Counted from the first letter of the stretch, positions 20,340 through 30,680 are shown. The stretch is 64,000 bases of DNA from CBDCUW01 sp963734865 (GCA_963734865.1 CAVTIV010000006.1:496001-560000); one strand, 5' to 3'. Notes: a model not told the origin generated them from the sequence alone. Translations and numbers: made by a program.

Positions 20340-20722
20340 ATGGCAAGGAATCCAAAAACACGTCGCCAGCAGCATGGGTCTGCGTGGCATTGGACGCAAA
20401 CAGACTGCTGGTACTTCACCGCACCCGGAACCAGAAAACGCGAGGCTCTCTTCGACGAAAACGGAGAACGGATTCGCGGTAAGGACAACAAAGAGGCGGC
20501 TCAGTCTGGCGCTGGCGCGGATCGAACTGACCGACGAGCTGACGCCTGCGGTGTCGTCTTCGTCGAAAGACTGGACCGTCACTCACGTCTGCGAAATTTA
20601 CCTCGCGGATTTGACGAACACGGCGTCACCGGAGCGGGTGACACTGAGCAAATCTTGGCTGAACGAGTTTTGTGGATACTGCGGGTGCTGACAGTTCAGG
20701 AACTGAAGAAAAACATCGAGGT
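20340..20722 (+). pseudogene. Tyrosine recombinase (integrase) N-terminal fragment
   Basis: From ATG 20340 the frame reads MARNPKTRRQQHGSAWHWTQ, TDCWYFTAPGTRKREALFDE and NGERIRGKDNKEAAQ, the N-terminal arm of planctomycete tyrosine-type recombinases. A shift near 20503 continues with LALARIELTDEL and WLNEFCGYCG, followed by LTVQELKKN after another shift. It then stops where the repeat element at 20723 begins. Only about 125 of roughly 400 residues remain, without the catalytic RxxHR...Y part, so it is inactive. A second, shorter fragment of the same family occurs at 23221. Confidence 0.75.
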
Positions 20723-20967
20723 CGAACAGGTCAGTGCATTTTCGAGGTCGAACAGGGTCAGTGCATTTTCAGCGAGGTAAGATGGGGAAGACGGGTCGAG
20801 GTAGGTTGAAAGAGCCCTCGGTTTGCGAAAATCACCCCCCGCGCCAGCTTGCCGTTGCGGCACGATCTTCACTCCTTTTGTTGCTCGCCCTCCCCTTCCT
20901 AGGGCCTGCCCTGCGCGTTCGCGAATGCGCTGACCCCGTTCGGACTCGCTGACCCCGTTCGGACTGT
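20723..20967 (+). repeat. Dispersed terminal-inverted-repeat element, copy A (diverged)
   Basis: The core 20749-20942 begins AACAGGGTCAGTGCATTTTC and ends GCGAATGCGCTGACCCCGTT, a degenerate inverted copy of its start. An extra left terminus (20723-20743) precedes it and an extra CGCTGACCCCGTTCGGACT follows, so both ends are duplicated outward. It interrupts the integrase remnant. It shares the internal order AGATGG...GAGCCCTC...AAAATCACC...GCGCCAGCTT with copies B, C and D but is the least similar. Confidence 0.8.
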
Positions 20968-20984
20968 TAAGAAAAAGGAAAACC

Positions 20985-21214
20985 GCGAAGCGGTGGCAGG
21001 TGATAGCCTGGGGTGAACCAACGAGCGTTAGCGAGGCTGGTGGAACCCCAGGAAAACAATGCGCATTCGACAAACCTTCCCCGCGGCGATTTGGCGGCGA
21101 CGCCGCCAAATCGCCGCGGGGGAATTTCCGATTTCGCTTGACGGTCCTGGGGCTGCGAAATGCTCGCTGAGACGAGCATTGCTTGCCCCAGGCTATCACC
21201 TGCCACTGCTTCGC
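20985..21214. repeat. Large palindromic element with nested inner hairpin
   Basis: Outer arms 20985-21013 and 21186-21214 are inverted repeats matching at 28 of 29 bases (GCGAAGCGGTGGCAGGTGAT then AGCCTGGGG). Inside, 21079-21099 and 21101-21121 form a perfect 21-bp inverted repeat (CCCCGCGGCGATTTGGCGGC) with a single-base centre at 21100. No protein is evident. It lies between a full and a partial copy of the terminal-inverted-repeat element. Confidence 0.85.
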
Positions 21215-21257
21215 AGTTATCAGGCAGTCTCGGGTGATGGGGGTCCACGGGTGATGG

Positions 21258-21294
21258 GGGTCAGTGCATTTTGATCGAGGTAAGATGGGAGAGG
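21258..21294 (+). repeat. Partial left end of the terminal-inverted-repeat element, copy F
   Basis: GGGTCAGTGCATTTTGATCG followed by AGGTAAGATGGGAGAGG matches the left end of copies A-D; no right end follows. Upstream, GGGTGATGGGGGTC is repeated at 21232 and 21249, echoing a similar motif near 48.16 kb. Confidence 0.7.
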
Positions 21295-21396
21295 GCGTGC
21301 GCCGGGGTCAGGTCTTGTGCTCGGTTTTCAGCCAAACAGCGCAGGCGAATGCGATCTCCATTGAGCCGCGTACACTCACGGCTGCAAGTCCGACCA

Positions 21397-21597
21397 ATGG
21401 AAAAAACGGTGGAAGTGGATTTCAAAACAAAGGATCTCGATCCCAGTGTCGTATTCGCCGAAATCGAGGATTACGAATACGGTGCCGACATCAACGCCAG
21501 GAACAACGCAGGCCGCACTCCCGTCGACCTGATGCTGCATACCGGCCGCGAGGATCTGGCAGAGGTTTTGCGTCGACATGGCGGCGAGTCGGCATGA
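21397..21597 (+). pseudogene. Ankyrin-repeat protein C-terminal fragment
   Basis: From ATG 21397 a 66-residue frame ends with GADINARNNAGRTPVDLML and HTGREDLAEVLRRHGGESA, one complete ankyrin repeat (GADINARNNAGRTPVDLA...G...VxxLLxxHG). No preceding repeats are present; upstream is repeat DNA. It is most simply a leftover of a longer ankyrin gene, although expression as a small protein cannot be excluded. Confidence 0.55.
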
Positions 21598-21799
21598 CGA
21601 CACAATTTCAAACTTAACACGACGGGTGAATGGATGAGACAGTGTTGAAACTGAGACATCGCTCGGTATAATTTGAAACGGCTCACAGGAAGCCACCGGT
21701 CCGCGGAAAGGCCTGAGGCCACCTTTGTAGACAATTTGCGTCAACGAACTGCTTTCGGCCTGATGTGCGGACAACGGGCAATATCGAAAGGAGCTCGTC

Positions 21800-23068
21800 A
21801 TGCCTAACCCCCGTCCGCTTCCTCCCGGTGCAAGTCTCCGGCAGCTAAGAATCCAGGCCAAAGAACTTTGTCGGGCCTGCCGAGAAGGCGATTCCGGCGC
21901 CGTTGCCCATGTCGCGCAGATTCATCCACGGATGAGTGGATTGAATCCATCTGAGATCGTCGCTGCCGAAGTTACTCTTGCCGATGCTCAGCTCGTAATC
22001 GCCCGCGAGTACGGCTTTGACAGTTGGCCGAAACTTAAGAAGCATGTCGAATCGCCTTCGCCGCCGGCCATCGATATGCACGACCTGGTCACCAGGGAAG
22101 ACGTGCAGGCTCTTCAGGACGCCGTCACTGAAGATCACGACTCTGTCAATCAGTTGAACGATTCCGGGCTTCCGCCGTTATACACCGCTAGACTCTATCG
22201 GAACAAACAGGCACTCCAGTTTCTACTGAACCATGGAGCAGTTGTCGATATCTTCGCCTGTGCCTATCTCAATCGGGCGGACGAAGCCGACATTCTATTG
22301 AAGCGAAATCCCGATCTGGCACGGTCCACGACCAGCAACGGAATGACGGCGTTGCACTACGCGGCAATGGCAGGGCATGCAGACGTTGTCGATGTTCTCC
22401 TGCGGCACGGTTCCGACGTTGATGCAATCGACAACCGTGGCAGTAGTGTCCTGATGAAAGCGTGCCATGCGGGACCATGGAAGTCCGGTCCGGCAGAGGA
22501 GATCATCCAGATGCTACTTGACCACAACGCTGACATCGACTTGTTCCAGTCCGCAGCAATGGGGCGCACCAATGTGATTGAGGAGATCCTCATCCGGGAT
22601 GGCACACTGATTGACAGCAAAGACAGTGAGGGATGTACCGCACTTTACCACGCCGCTCACAACAACCGTATCGCAGCGGTGAAGCTTCTGGTAGAGCGGG
22701 GAGCAGACCTCAATCAATCCGATCCCGTCGGCACGGCAGCACTGCACCGCACTTCGCAGCAGTGCAGCGATGAACTGATTCAATACCTGATCGACCACGG
22801 AGCCGACGCACATTTGTGTTGCTACGTGGCCTGCGGGGACGAGGCAGGAACGCTCCGATCGGTTGAAGAAAATCCTGATGCCGCCCACGAAATCTTCTAC
22901 GAATTCAACGCCGTTGAGTACGCCATTCACAGTTGGCAGTTGGGCACGCTTCGCATCCTGCTGCAACACGGAAGCACGCTTTCCGAAGAGGATCAGCAGG
23001 ACATCATGCGCATCAGCGACAACGATCAGGACCTTCTTGATGAACTGTTAGCTCTTCAAATTGACTGA
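21800..23068 (+). CDS. Ankyrin-repeat protein
   Basis: A complete 422-residue frame with a good ribosome binding site (AAAGGAG, 8 bases before the ATG). The first 90 residues are helical with no repeat (AKELCRACREGDSGAVAHVA, REYGFDSWPKLKKHVE), a head often seen on planctomycete ankyrin proteins. At least six ankyrin repeats follow, e.g. NGMTALHYAAMAGHADVVDV, LLRHGSDVDAIDNRGSSVLM and GCTALYHAAHNNRIAAVKLL. No signal peptide or membrane segment, so probably cytoplasmic and involved in protein binding. It is the only clearly intact gene in the 18.5-26 kb accessory zone and has integrase fragments on both sides. Confidence 0.88.
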   Translation: MPNPRPLPPGASLRQLRIQAKELCRACREGDSGAVAHVAQIHPRMSGLNPSEIVAAEVTLADAQLVIAREYGFDSWPKLKKHVESPSPPAIDMHDLVTREDVQALQDAVTEDHDSVNQLNDSGLPPLYTARLYRNKQALQFLLNHGAVVDIFACAYLNRADEADILLKRNPDLARSTTSNGMTALHYAAMAGHADVVDVLLRHGSDVDAIDNRGSSVLMKACHAGPWKSGPAEEIIQMLLDHNADIDLFQSAAMGRTNVIEEILIRDGTLIDSKDSEGCTALYHAAHNNRIAAVKLLVERGADLNQSDPVGTAALHRTSQQCSDELIQYLIDHGADAHLCCYVACGDEAGTLRSVEENPDAAHEIFYEFNAVEYAIHSWQLGTLRILLQHGSTLSEEDQQDIMRISDNDQDLLDELLALQID

Positions 23069-23220
23069 GATTTCGCTGCAGCCTACTGCTCCGGTTCGTG
23101 GTCGATTCCATGACCACGTACCGTGATTGTGCGAGTCGTAACGCGCAGGGGTTGATGTCCGACGTACTATCCACAGCGGCCGATTCCCCGCTGGCACCTT
23201 TGGCCCTGTAGGGTTCATTG

Positions 23221-23292
23221 GTGCGATGGCATTTATTCAACGAAGAGGGGAAGCGGATCGGTCGCCAAGAGAACAAGGAGGCGGCTCAGTTG
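23221..23292 (+). pseudogene. Second integrase N-terminal fragment
   Basis: WHLFNEEGKRIGRQENKEAAQ-type residues (HLFNEEGKRIGRQENKEAA) match the same segment of the fragment at 20340 (LFDENGERIRGKDNKEAAQ), but the nucleotide sequences differ, so it derives from a different integrase gene. Similarity ends after about 24 residues, close to the start of an IS4 transposase remnant. Confidence 0.6.
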
Positions 23293-23349
23293 AGTTGGCA
23301 CCACAAGTCGATGTTGCGAACGGCCCGGCTAGACCGGTCGGCGCTGAAT

Positions 23350-23622
23350 GACCTGCCCAAGAAAAACCCAAAGGGTTACCAGTGGCGTGTAGATGCGATC
23401 GTTCCACGCATTCTCAATCGTCTCCAACGCCTGCGTCACAGTTTCACGAGACAAAACGTCGGTGAATGGCTGCTCGCTATCCTGAAGAAACTGACGCCTG
23501 AGAAAATCGAACTGTGCTCGAAACAAACGTTCGTTAGAATACCGAATCCTTGGGCCTCCTTGCCGTTGATGGATCTTTGACAAATCCACTCTCCGGTTGC
23601 TCATGATCACGGAACTCGCCAA
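23350..23622 (-). pseudogene. IS4-family transposase, N-terminal fragment
   Basis: The frame reads YSNERLFRAQFDFLRRQFLQ, PFTDVLSRETVTQALE and WNDRIYTPLVTLWVFLGQVI, the conserved N-terminal segment of planctomycete IS4-type transposases. It ends abruptly where integrase-derived sequence begins, so the DDE catalytic domain is missing. About 90 residues remain. Confidence 0.75.
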
Positions 23623-23747
23623 TGAATTCGCCGGACGCCTCGCGGTAGATGGCCGCGAATTGCACGCGTAAAGGGATAGCCCAGATGGGTAATTAAATAA
23701 GAAAAAGGGCGGCCCTTGCGAGTCACCCGCCGTGTAGGTTTGCTTGA

Positions 23748-24960
23748 TTAGTTCCCAGTGCCTTTGCTTGCGGATTCGGCCTGTTGCATCCGTTTCTGCA
23801 TCTCGGCTTTCACAGCGTCAAGATTGAAACTCGCACCCTGTTGCATCGGCGGGAACTCGAGGAAAGTTTCCAGCTCTTTACCAACGACTTGTTGGACGAA
23901 TACAAATCGCCGGCATGGAATTGCAGTAGCTTGAACCGGTCGATGCAGCCAGGCCTGGGTTGAAGCCCATTACTTGGCCGCCCAACCGCTCAAACGGATC
24001 GAGTAGCTCAGGTTGGTGATGTACGGCACGTCCATGTGGTCCTTCCGACCGAAGCCAACCCTCGGGCTGGTCGATGAAGCGGAGACTTGTAGTCGTCGAT
24101 GCGAACAGCGCCGACCGGGCTTTCGCCAAGGTAGAAGATTTCATGACGCGTGGACGGCGCCGGTGCCGGTGAGCATGGCTGTCTGGTCATAACCATCGAG
24201 ATGATTCTTGTAGCTGCGGTCGCCAATTTTCACGCCTTTGAGTAGATCGTCGGTGATGGTCGTGTCGCCTGCCGCTGCAGGAGGAATGTGGGGAACCAGT
24301 CGAGGCCGGACATAATTCCACGATTTTGCACGGTGGTCGGCCGGATCTCTTCGGGCCAACGAGCGATGCATGGCACGCGGAAGCCGCCTTCCATGATCGT
24401 GCCTTTGCACTGCGCGAACGGAGTTGTTCCGCCATCAGGCCAAGTAAAACTCTCTGTACCGTTATCCGTCGTGAAAACGACGGAGTGTCTTCCTCCTCGC
24501 CAATATCCTTGAGCTTCTGTAGTACCAGACCAATGTCGTCATCCAGCTGGGCCATACCGGCTTCCTGTTCCGACCAACCGTTCTCGGAGTTGCGACCATC
24601 GCTTCGTACTTGGGGAGGATGCGTGACAATGTGCATGCGGGTCGGGTTTAGCCAAACGAAGAACGGCTCATTGTCCTTTTTGGCCTTGTCGATGAAGTTC
24701 AATGCGAGATCGCGGATTTCATCATCCACGGTTTCCATGCGCTTGGGATAAGCTTGCCGGCGTCCTCGATTTTCTGTTTGCCGATTTCTGCCCCAACGTG
24801 GCATCTCGGTCGGGTCGTCCTTGTCAGTGGCCCAGCTATGGACCATGTGCAGCGGACCGACGACGTTCAGCAGCTCTTGCGGATGGTGCGCGTCGGGTCC
24901 TCAGCATTGTGCTTTCGTCAAGGTGATACAGACGTCGAAATCGACTGCAGGATGCGAACG
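23748..24960 (-). pseudogene. Sulfatase pseudogene, N-terminally truncated and frameshifted
   Basis: Pieces in three frames align in order with an arylsulfatase: DPTEMPRWGRN, KRMETVDDEIRDLALNFIDK, EPFFVWLNPTRMHIVTHPP, MAQLDDDIGLVLQKLKDIGE (around 24850-24500), then AGDTTITDDLLKGVKIGDRS and YKNHLDGYDQT (24260-24170), HEIFYLGESPVGAVRIDDYK (24145) and a C terminus ASFNLDAVKAEMQKRMQQAE ending at the TAA at 23748. The N-terminal third with the metal ligands and the CxPSR site is absent, and several indels break the rest, so it cannot be functional. The truncation point is at about 24960, where a different + strand gene begins. Confidence 0.75.
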
Positions 24961-24972
24961 CGGATCGGTGGG

Positions 24973-26370
24973 CTTAGCCGTTTTGATCGTAGCTAGTCTT
25001 GGCATGGGGTTGTTTTCGCTTAGCGGGAAGTCTCGCGTTCAGCGCAAGTGGCAGTTGACACAAATCGCTGAACTGTACAACACCTACGAGCGGAACAACA
25101 CGCCAAGACACCTGAGTTGGTTTTCACCGGTATCGTTCTCGATGCCAACAACAGTCCTGTCTCAGACGCACAGGTCATCTTAGAAACTCAACAGCAAAAC
25201 GAGGGGCCGATCTACTCTCTGACGAAGACCGATAGTGCCGGAGGATTTTCAGTAGGAGGCCAACGCATTGACGCGTCACTAAGTCGATATCTCTGGGCGT
25301 ACAAGCCAGGGCATAGCGTCCGCTGCGTGAGACCAGTGAAGGGGACCAATCGGATGATATTGCCACCTGAAGAAATGATCCGTGTTCGCCTTGGAAAGAA
25401 TCTTCCCGCCGACCTTACCGTGCGTCCATACTACTACGAGGTACCAAACGGCCGCTATACAGCGGACGAATCGAGTGGCCTGAGCGACTATATGCCGCCT
25501 CTACTTTGTGATCAGCTTGAGTGGCATCCGGACGATAGCGGATCAGTCACCATCACTGGCATCACGAGAAAACTCCTTGACACTATCCTGTTTGAGAGCA
25601 AAAAGTTCGGACAGCAGACCCGCCGCCTGTCGAGACCGTGGTATTGCGTGACGCGGGGCGCGTTACCGGACAAATCACCTGCCCTGCTGGTCAGTTGCCA
25701 GAAGATCTGACAGTGTACCTGACAGTTGACCGACCGTTGACCCGCTATCTGGGAACCGGACTACGTGCGCAAGCAGAAGCCTACCGCCTTGGCCGAACCG
25801 TCGGAATAGCCAGAGCCACCGTCGATGCGGACGGACGATTCAAAGTCGACGCCATTGCATCCGGTAAGCTTCGCATTGAAATCAATTGGCCAGCTTCTTC
25901 GGCGTTACAACCGAGGCTGGTCGACGAGCCGTCCGACCTGGTGGTAAATGCTGGCGAAGAACTGGCTGTGCGGATCGCTGCGGTGGAGCCCGTTACGGTT
26001 CGCGGGCGTATCGTCCGAGATGACACTGGCCAGCCAGTTGCCGGCGCGAAAGTGAATCTTCGAGTAAAAGACGCCCGCGCCTTGTGCAGCAGTCATGTTT
26101 CAACTGACAGCGACGGCTGGTACACCGCAAACATTCTTCCCGGCGAAGGCACGTTGCAATGCTATGGAATACCTGGAAATGTCACAGATCTACCGGGAAA
26201 CACCCACAGCCCCTATCAGTACCCACCGATATTCGGATCACTATTTCAAGTTGACAGAAGACGGGCCGCTGATCCTGGACGAGATCCGTCTTCAACCCAA
26301 AGAGGTTATCGCCGGTGTATTGCTAGACGCGTCGGGAGAACCGGTCAGTGACAGAATCATCGCAATGACA
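24973..26370 (+). pseudogene. Carboxypeptidase-regulatory-like domain protein, membrane-anchored, broken
   Basis: Begins in frame with a hydrophobic stretch (LAVLIVASLGMGLFSLSG) and KWQLTQIAELYNTYERNN, shifts near 25105 to ELVFTGIVLDANNSPVSDAQ, shifts again near 25640 to DAGRVTGQITCPAGQLPEDL, VARGRIVRDDTGQPVAGAKV-like TVRGRIVRDDTGQPVAGAKV and finally near 26200 to LQPKEVIAGVLLDASGEPVS. These are three or four tandem carboxypeptidase-regulatory-like (Ig-fold) units. The N terminus is cut by the sulfatase pseudogene junction and the C terminus dissolves after 26370. Such units are found in planctomycete M56-type or surface proteins; which one this was is unclear. Confidence 0.6.
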
Positions 26371-26714
26371 TTTGCGCGGTGGCGGGGGTTTATAGTCTGG
26401 TATCGGCAACGATGGGCTGCACTGATTGCGGCTTTGCCCGGATTGTATCCCAGTTCCACACGTGCAGCGACTGGTTGACAGCTTCTTGCGCGAACAGCGG
26501 TGCGGCAACCGGCAACACCATTCCCCCCCTGCAGCAGCAGTCCTGCCCGACAGCAACATCGATCCCTACCAATGTTTGTCTCGCTGCAGGATCCACATCT
26601 GCTTGTAAAGTGTATGGAAACACGACTTGTCCGTCGGCAGCTGACATGAAGAGATACCGGAAGTGGTAATTTCGTTCGGAAAGCGGGAGCCCAGCGATAC
26701 GGTTGTGCGTGTGG
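26371..26714. other. Unassigned 344-bp stretch
   Basis: Follows the broken carboxypeptidase-regulatory-like gene. Frames exist on both strands (a - frame reads SAADGQVVFPYTLQADVDPA) but I cannot link any to a family, and no RNA gene or repeat was recognised. Confidence 0.4.
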
Positions 26715-29194
26715 CTATTTCGCAACGAGAGCGCGATTGTCTTCGGTCATCAAGATCTGCAACTGCTCGACCTGCCCATCTTTCGTCTCGAGGCCCAGGG
26801 TCACTTTCCACTGCGGTTCGTGGCCCATCGTCGACAAGAGTTCCACCAGGTCCTCGGCGAAGCGTTTGCGCCTTTCTCGCCGAACTCCTTGTTTGCAAAC
26901 TCCATGATGCGATCGATTGGTATGCCATCGATCGAGACGAGCGGGGACCAACGGTCTTGTACCTGGACGATGGGTCGATCGTTCTCCCAGCGGACACCCG
27001 TGTACGGAGCCACCTTCGCGTAGCCATCCTTGGTCACCAGTGGATGAGGGACGGATCGCTTCAAAAGCCAATAGCCGATCTCGTCAACATCCGGTCCGCC
27101 GCAGTTGGTGACAACGGCGACGCCAACTCGGTGTTCGGGCGCGAAACCGATCCACGCACTGCAGTTGCTTCGGCCACCGTTCTTCTCCAGGATGCGACCG
27201 GCACCAAATTTCGACCTCACGTACCATCCGAGCGCCGTGTTCGTGCTCACACCATTCGACAAAGTTGCCTCTGCGTGAAGCTGCTCGAGCATTTCGCTGG
27301 AAAAAACTCCCGGCCTCATTTGGGCCGCCAGGAATTTCGCCAGATCTTCGACGGAGGTGACCAGACCGCCGGAAGCTGCCAACCGCTCCCGGAAAGAATG
27401 CTCTGTTTCAAAACGCCAGCCACTGCTGCCGTAGCCGGTCGCCGGGCGGAGTTTGTCGTCAACCTGAATTGCGGTTCTCTGCAGTTGCAGCGGTTCGCAG
27501 ATCAACTCCTGCAGAAGCTGATCGAACGGTTTGTCGGCGGCGCATTCCAGCGCGTGCCCCAGCAATCCGAATCCGAGGTTTGAATACTCTTCGTCAGTGC
27601 CCGGATCGAAATCTAATTTGACATTGGCCAGATGGTCGTAGAGTCGCTGCGGCTCCAATTGGTACCACCCTTCGACGGATTGGACGCGCCCCGGAACGCC
27701 TCGTGGCAAACCGGACGTGTGGGACGCAAGCTGCCGCAACGTAATCGTTGCTCCCAGGTCGGGCGTGGTGCTGATGGAAACATCCTCGGGCAAGTACTTC
27801 ACCACGGGCTGATCCAGGTCGACCACACCGCGTTCATGAAGCATCACGGCCAGCGAGGCCGTGAATGCCTTGGTCACCGATGCGACATGATACTGGGTTT
27901 GCAGAGTCGCCTTCTTGCTTGTCTTGATGTCTTCGAATCCGAAAGCACGCTGGTAGACAATCTCGCCATCGCGCACGACGGCGACGGTCAAACTCGGGTA
28001 TTTAGCAAGGGCAACCTGTTCCTGCAGCCACACATCGACGCGCGAGATGTCAATCTCGCCGAATGCACTCACGTCCTCAAAGTCAGGTTTGCGCGGCGAC
28101 TCGCCCGTGAACCGCGAATCGCTGATGAACCGGTAGATCGCAAGGACCGCCATGATCGACACGAACAAAGTCAAACCGATGATCAGGATCGCCGGTGCCC
28201 CCGGCAAGCGCGGTCGCTCTCGGTTTGCCGAGTTTTCCGCGGCAACATGGAACGCTAGCGTCGGCCCATGGTCGGCCGGTGATGAAGGCTCGCGCCTTTT
28301 GCGGGACCGCATCCAGGCGCAACCCAATGCAATTTCGAAAGCGACAACGGCCACCACCACCGATTGAAAGAATACGGGACCCATATCGGGAATCTGATAC
28401 CGCAGCCCGCAGTACGCTCCACCCACGGCGCCGCCCAGCGTGGCAAGAGTGATCGCGGTCGCTTCACGCCACGACGGGATCATCCGATTCCAGTTCTCCG
28501 CCCAACTGGAATTCAGGCCACAATTCCGAGCCGGATCGGCCAGTGCAGACACGAGATCGATGATATCGTCCGACTCTTCGCTAGTCGTTTCATCTTCGAG
28601 ACTTGCGATAAGTTTCAACAGGTTCTGGCGTCGCGGCTCAAGCTGCTCACGCACGGCGCGTTGATTCAGGCGGTAGATCCACCCATAGGGCACAAGCAGG
28701 AAAAGGCCCAGAAATCCCGCAAAGACGACGAATTCCCACCAGACACCGGAAGTTTGCCAGGCAACGTGAAGAAAGAATGCCATGATCGAAATAGAAAACG
28801 GTAGCAGATACCACCAAAAGACGTTGCGCAACAACCAAATTTGATGTTCCACCTGGGTCAATGCCTCCTTCACATAGTAAAGAAGCGGTTCACCCGGCTC
28901 ACTCGGCCGTTGCGGGTGACGCCTGCGATCCACCAGAATGAACCCGGTAACCCAAATAAGAGCCGGCACTGTCAGATACCATGTCCAGGGCAACGAAAAC
29001 GGGATGCCCATAGCGAACCAGATTGGTATCAGCAGCAGTGCTACTCCTACTTCACGAACATCTCGCCAGAAGATCGTCGATTGAAAATCTCGGTGGGAAC
29101 GCTGCACTTCTTTCGACAGCAAGTCAGCATCGATCGTGACCCGCGTCTGAGCCGCATCCGCCTTCCACGCCTGCTGATATTTGTCAGGTTCCAT
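26715..29194 (-). CDS. Multi-pass membrane protein fused to a serine beta-lactamase-fold hydrolase
   Basis: The first 350 residues have several membrane segments (VALLLIPIWFAMGIPFSL, WYLLPFSISIMAFFLHVAW, VVFAGFLGLFLLVPYGWIY, ILIIGLTLFVSIMAVLAIY) after a cytoplasmic head DKYQQAWKADAAQTRVTID. The C-terminal 400 residues are a class C beta-lactamase/DD-peptidase domain with the SxxK motif in VASVTKAFTASL, the YxN motif in EEYSNLGFGLLG and NGGRSNCSAWIG in place of KTG. The frame shifts near 26870 and the true end is at 26715 (FAEDLVELLSTMGHEPQWKV). The gene overlaps the ECF sigma gene by 11 bases, so they are co-translated. The head and membrane part occupy the position of an anti-sigma factor; a link between cell-wall or ester sensing and sigma release is inference. 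Confidence 0.85.
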
Positions 29195-29676
29195 GTGATT
29201 CCCCGTTCATCAGTTCACTCAGAGCTTTTTTCGCCCGGTTCAACTTCACGCCGACGTTGCTCTCGGAGATGCCCAGCACTTCGGCCATCTCCCGATAACT
29301 CAGTTCGTCCAGGTACAGCAGCACCAACGCCGCATCGGTTTTCCGTAACTGGTGAATTGCTTTGTAGAGCTGCTCCACGGTCTCTCGCTGCTGAAGTTGC
29401 TCGACACTGTCAGCTCCGTCGGTTGCTACGGCTTGCACTTCCAGCAACGGTTGTTGCCTTGATCGACGAGGTTTGTCTTTTCTTTGCCAATCCATGGCGG
29501 TCTGTAGTGCCACACGATAGAACCACGTCGCCGCGCTGGCCTTGCCCTCAAACTTCGGCAAGGAACGCCAAGCCTGGAGCAGGATTTCCTGAGCGAGGTC
29601 CTGACATTCCTCGCTGTTGAGCGTGTAAGCGCGCCACCTTCATGACCGACGAGCTATGTTCGTCAAGCCAGTTCAT
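29184..29676 (-). CDS. ECF RNA polymerase sigma factor, frameshifted
   Basis: Region 2 is seen in EECQDLAQEILLQAWRSLPK and FEGKASAATWFYRVALQTAM; region 4 in LLYLDELSYREMAEVLGISE and SNVGVKLNRAKKALSELM. The frame from 29561 lacks the beginning; the remainder (MNWLDEHSSSVMKVARAYTL) is read in another frame upstream to ATG 29676, requiring one surplus base near 29630 to be removed. About 165 residues in total, normal for the family. Its 3' end overlaps the membrane hydrolase gene, its probable regulator or target. Confidence 0.85.
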
Positions 29677-29829
29677 GAACAGTGACTTTTGACCTTCGTC
29701 CAGCAATGCAAAACCTCATTCCAGAAGTATTGGTAGCTCGAACAAGCGTTTACTTACAGGAAAACTTGGACTGCGAACGATTTCCTGACGAGAAGTTGGA
29801 CACACCTGGCCTGTTGGCACGCCCACAGC

Positions 29830-30289
29830 GATCAAAGCCTGATGGCCAGTCGTTGTTTGACTTTGGGCACTGCTGCTCCGCACTGCGCAGTAAACGGATA
29901 CTCGGCCTTCGTGGTCGGCCGCCAGACGGGCCACCACTGGGACTGGCACACCGAGAATTTCCAGACACCCTGCAACACCTCGACCTCGTGGTCGTGTGTC
30001 TTGGATGGTGCGGAGATCAGCTCAGTCAGCGAGCGACCGCCATCGCCGGCGAAAGAGAAATCCTGTGGCCGTCCCACCTTCGCTCCCGGATCCTCCAGGC
30101 ACACAAAGAGAACCTCATTCTTGAATTCGTACACGCCTCGGCACACTTCGCCTTGCTGAGGACCGTTGAGGAATGTGAGATCGATTGCATGCGGTAACCT
30201 GGTCGAATCTATGTGAAGGTGATGTGCGATTCGCCATCACTCGGTCCGGTCCAATTGATCTCGTTCTTTTCGATCTCCCACTGCCAGAA
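29830..30289 (-). pseudogene. TIGR03067-type domain remnant
   Basis: Read with one frameshift near 30208: EIEKNEINWTGPSDGESHIT, IDSTRLPHAIDLTFLNGPQQ, GVYEFKNEVLFVCLEDPG and GRPQDFSFAGDGGRSLTEL match the pattern of this planctomycete extracellular domain (AIDLT...GPxxG...GIYELxxDxLxxCxxxPG...RPxxF). A second unit begins (VEVLQGVWKFS) but decays. The upstream end joins a protein kinase fragment at about 30290. No start codon or signal peptide is left. Confidence 0.65.
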
Positions 30290-30680
30290 TGTCGGCCAAG
30301 CCCAGCGGTCCGTCGCGATCCAGCCGCTGCTGAAGCGACTCGCCAGCAACGTACGGCATCACGAGATACGGCAACTTGCCCGTGGCATTCACCGAGTGAA
30401 TCGGCATGACGTGCGGATGAACGATGGCGGCGGCTGCCTGCGCCTCGCGAGCGAATCGCTTTCGCGCCTGCCGCTGGTCGCCAGATGCGGTGCCATGACC
30501 TTGACGGCCACCAGTCGATTCAATTCCGGCTGAATCCCTTTGAGCACGATCCCCATCGCACTTCGGCCGATGACTTCCTGTAGCTCAAAGTCACCCAAGC
30601 GTCCCAGTGAGCCCGGTTTGTCCGATGGTTCCAGAAAACTGACGGCGAAATCAGCGGCGAATGATTCATCCGCCTCGGAT
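30290..30680 (-). pseudogene. Serine/threonine protein kinase, N-terminal fragment
   Basis: SLGRLGDFELQEVIGRSAMG contains the glycine-rich loop (with S-A in place of G-G), NRLVAVKVMAPHLATSG holds the ATP-binding Lys, then after a frameshift near 30475 ARKRFAREAQAAAAIVHPHV, SVNATGKLPYLVMPYVAGES and LQQRLDRDGPLGLADIL follow as in planctomycete PknB-type kinases. The catalytic HRD and DFG segments are missing because the sequence switches to a TIGR03067 remnant. Non-functional. Confidence 0.75.

Noticed and set aside
26663..28258. Long + strand frames (306 and 208 residues) opposite the membrane beta-lactamase-fold gene
   Set aside because: Shadows of the - strand gene, whose membrane helices and SxxK/YxN motifs are clear.
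29682..30197. 171-residue + strand frame
   Set aside because: The - strand in this interval encodes a recognisable TIGR03067-type remnant; the + frame has no similarity.
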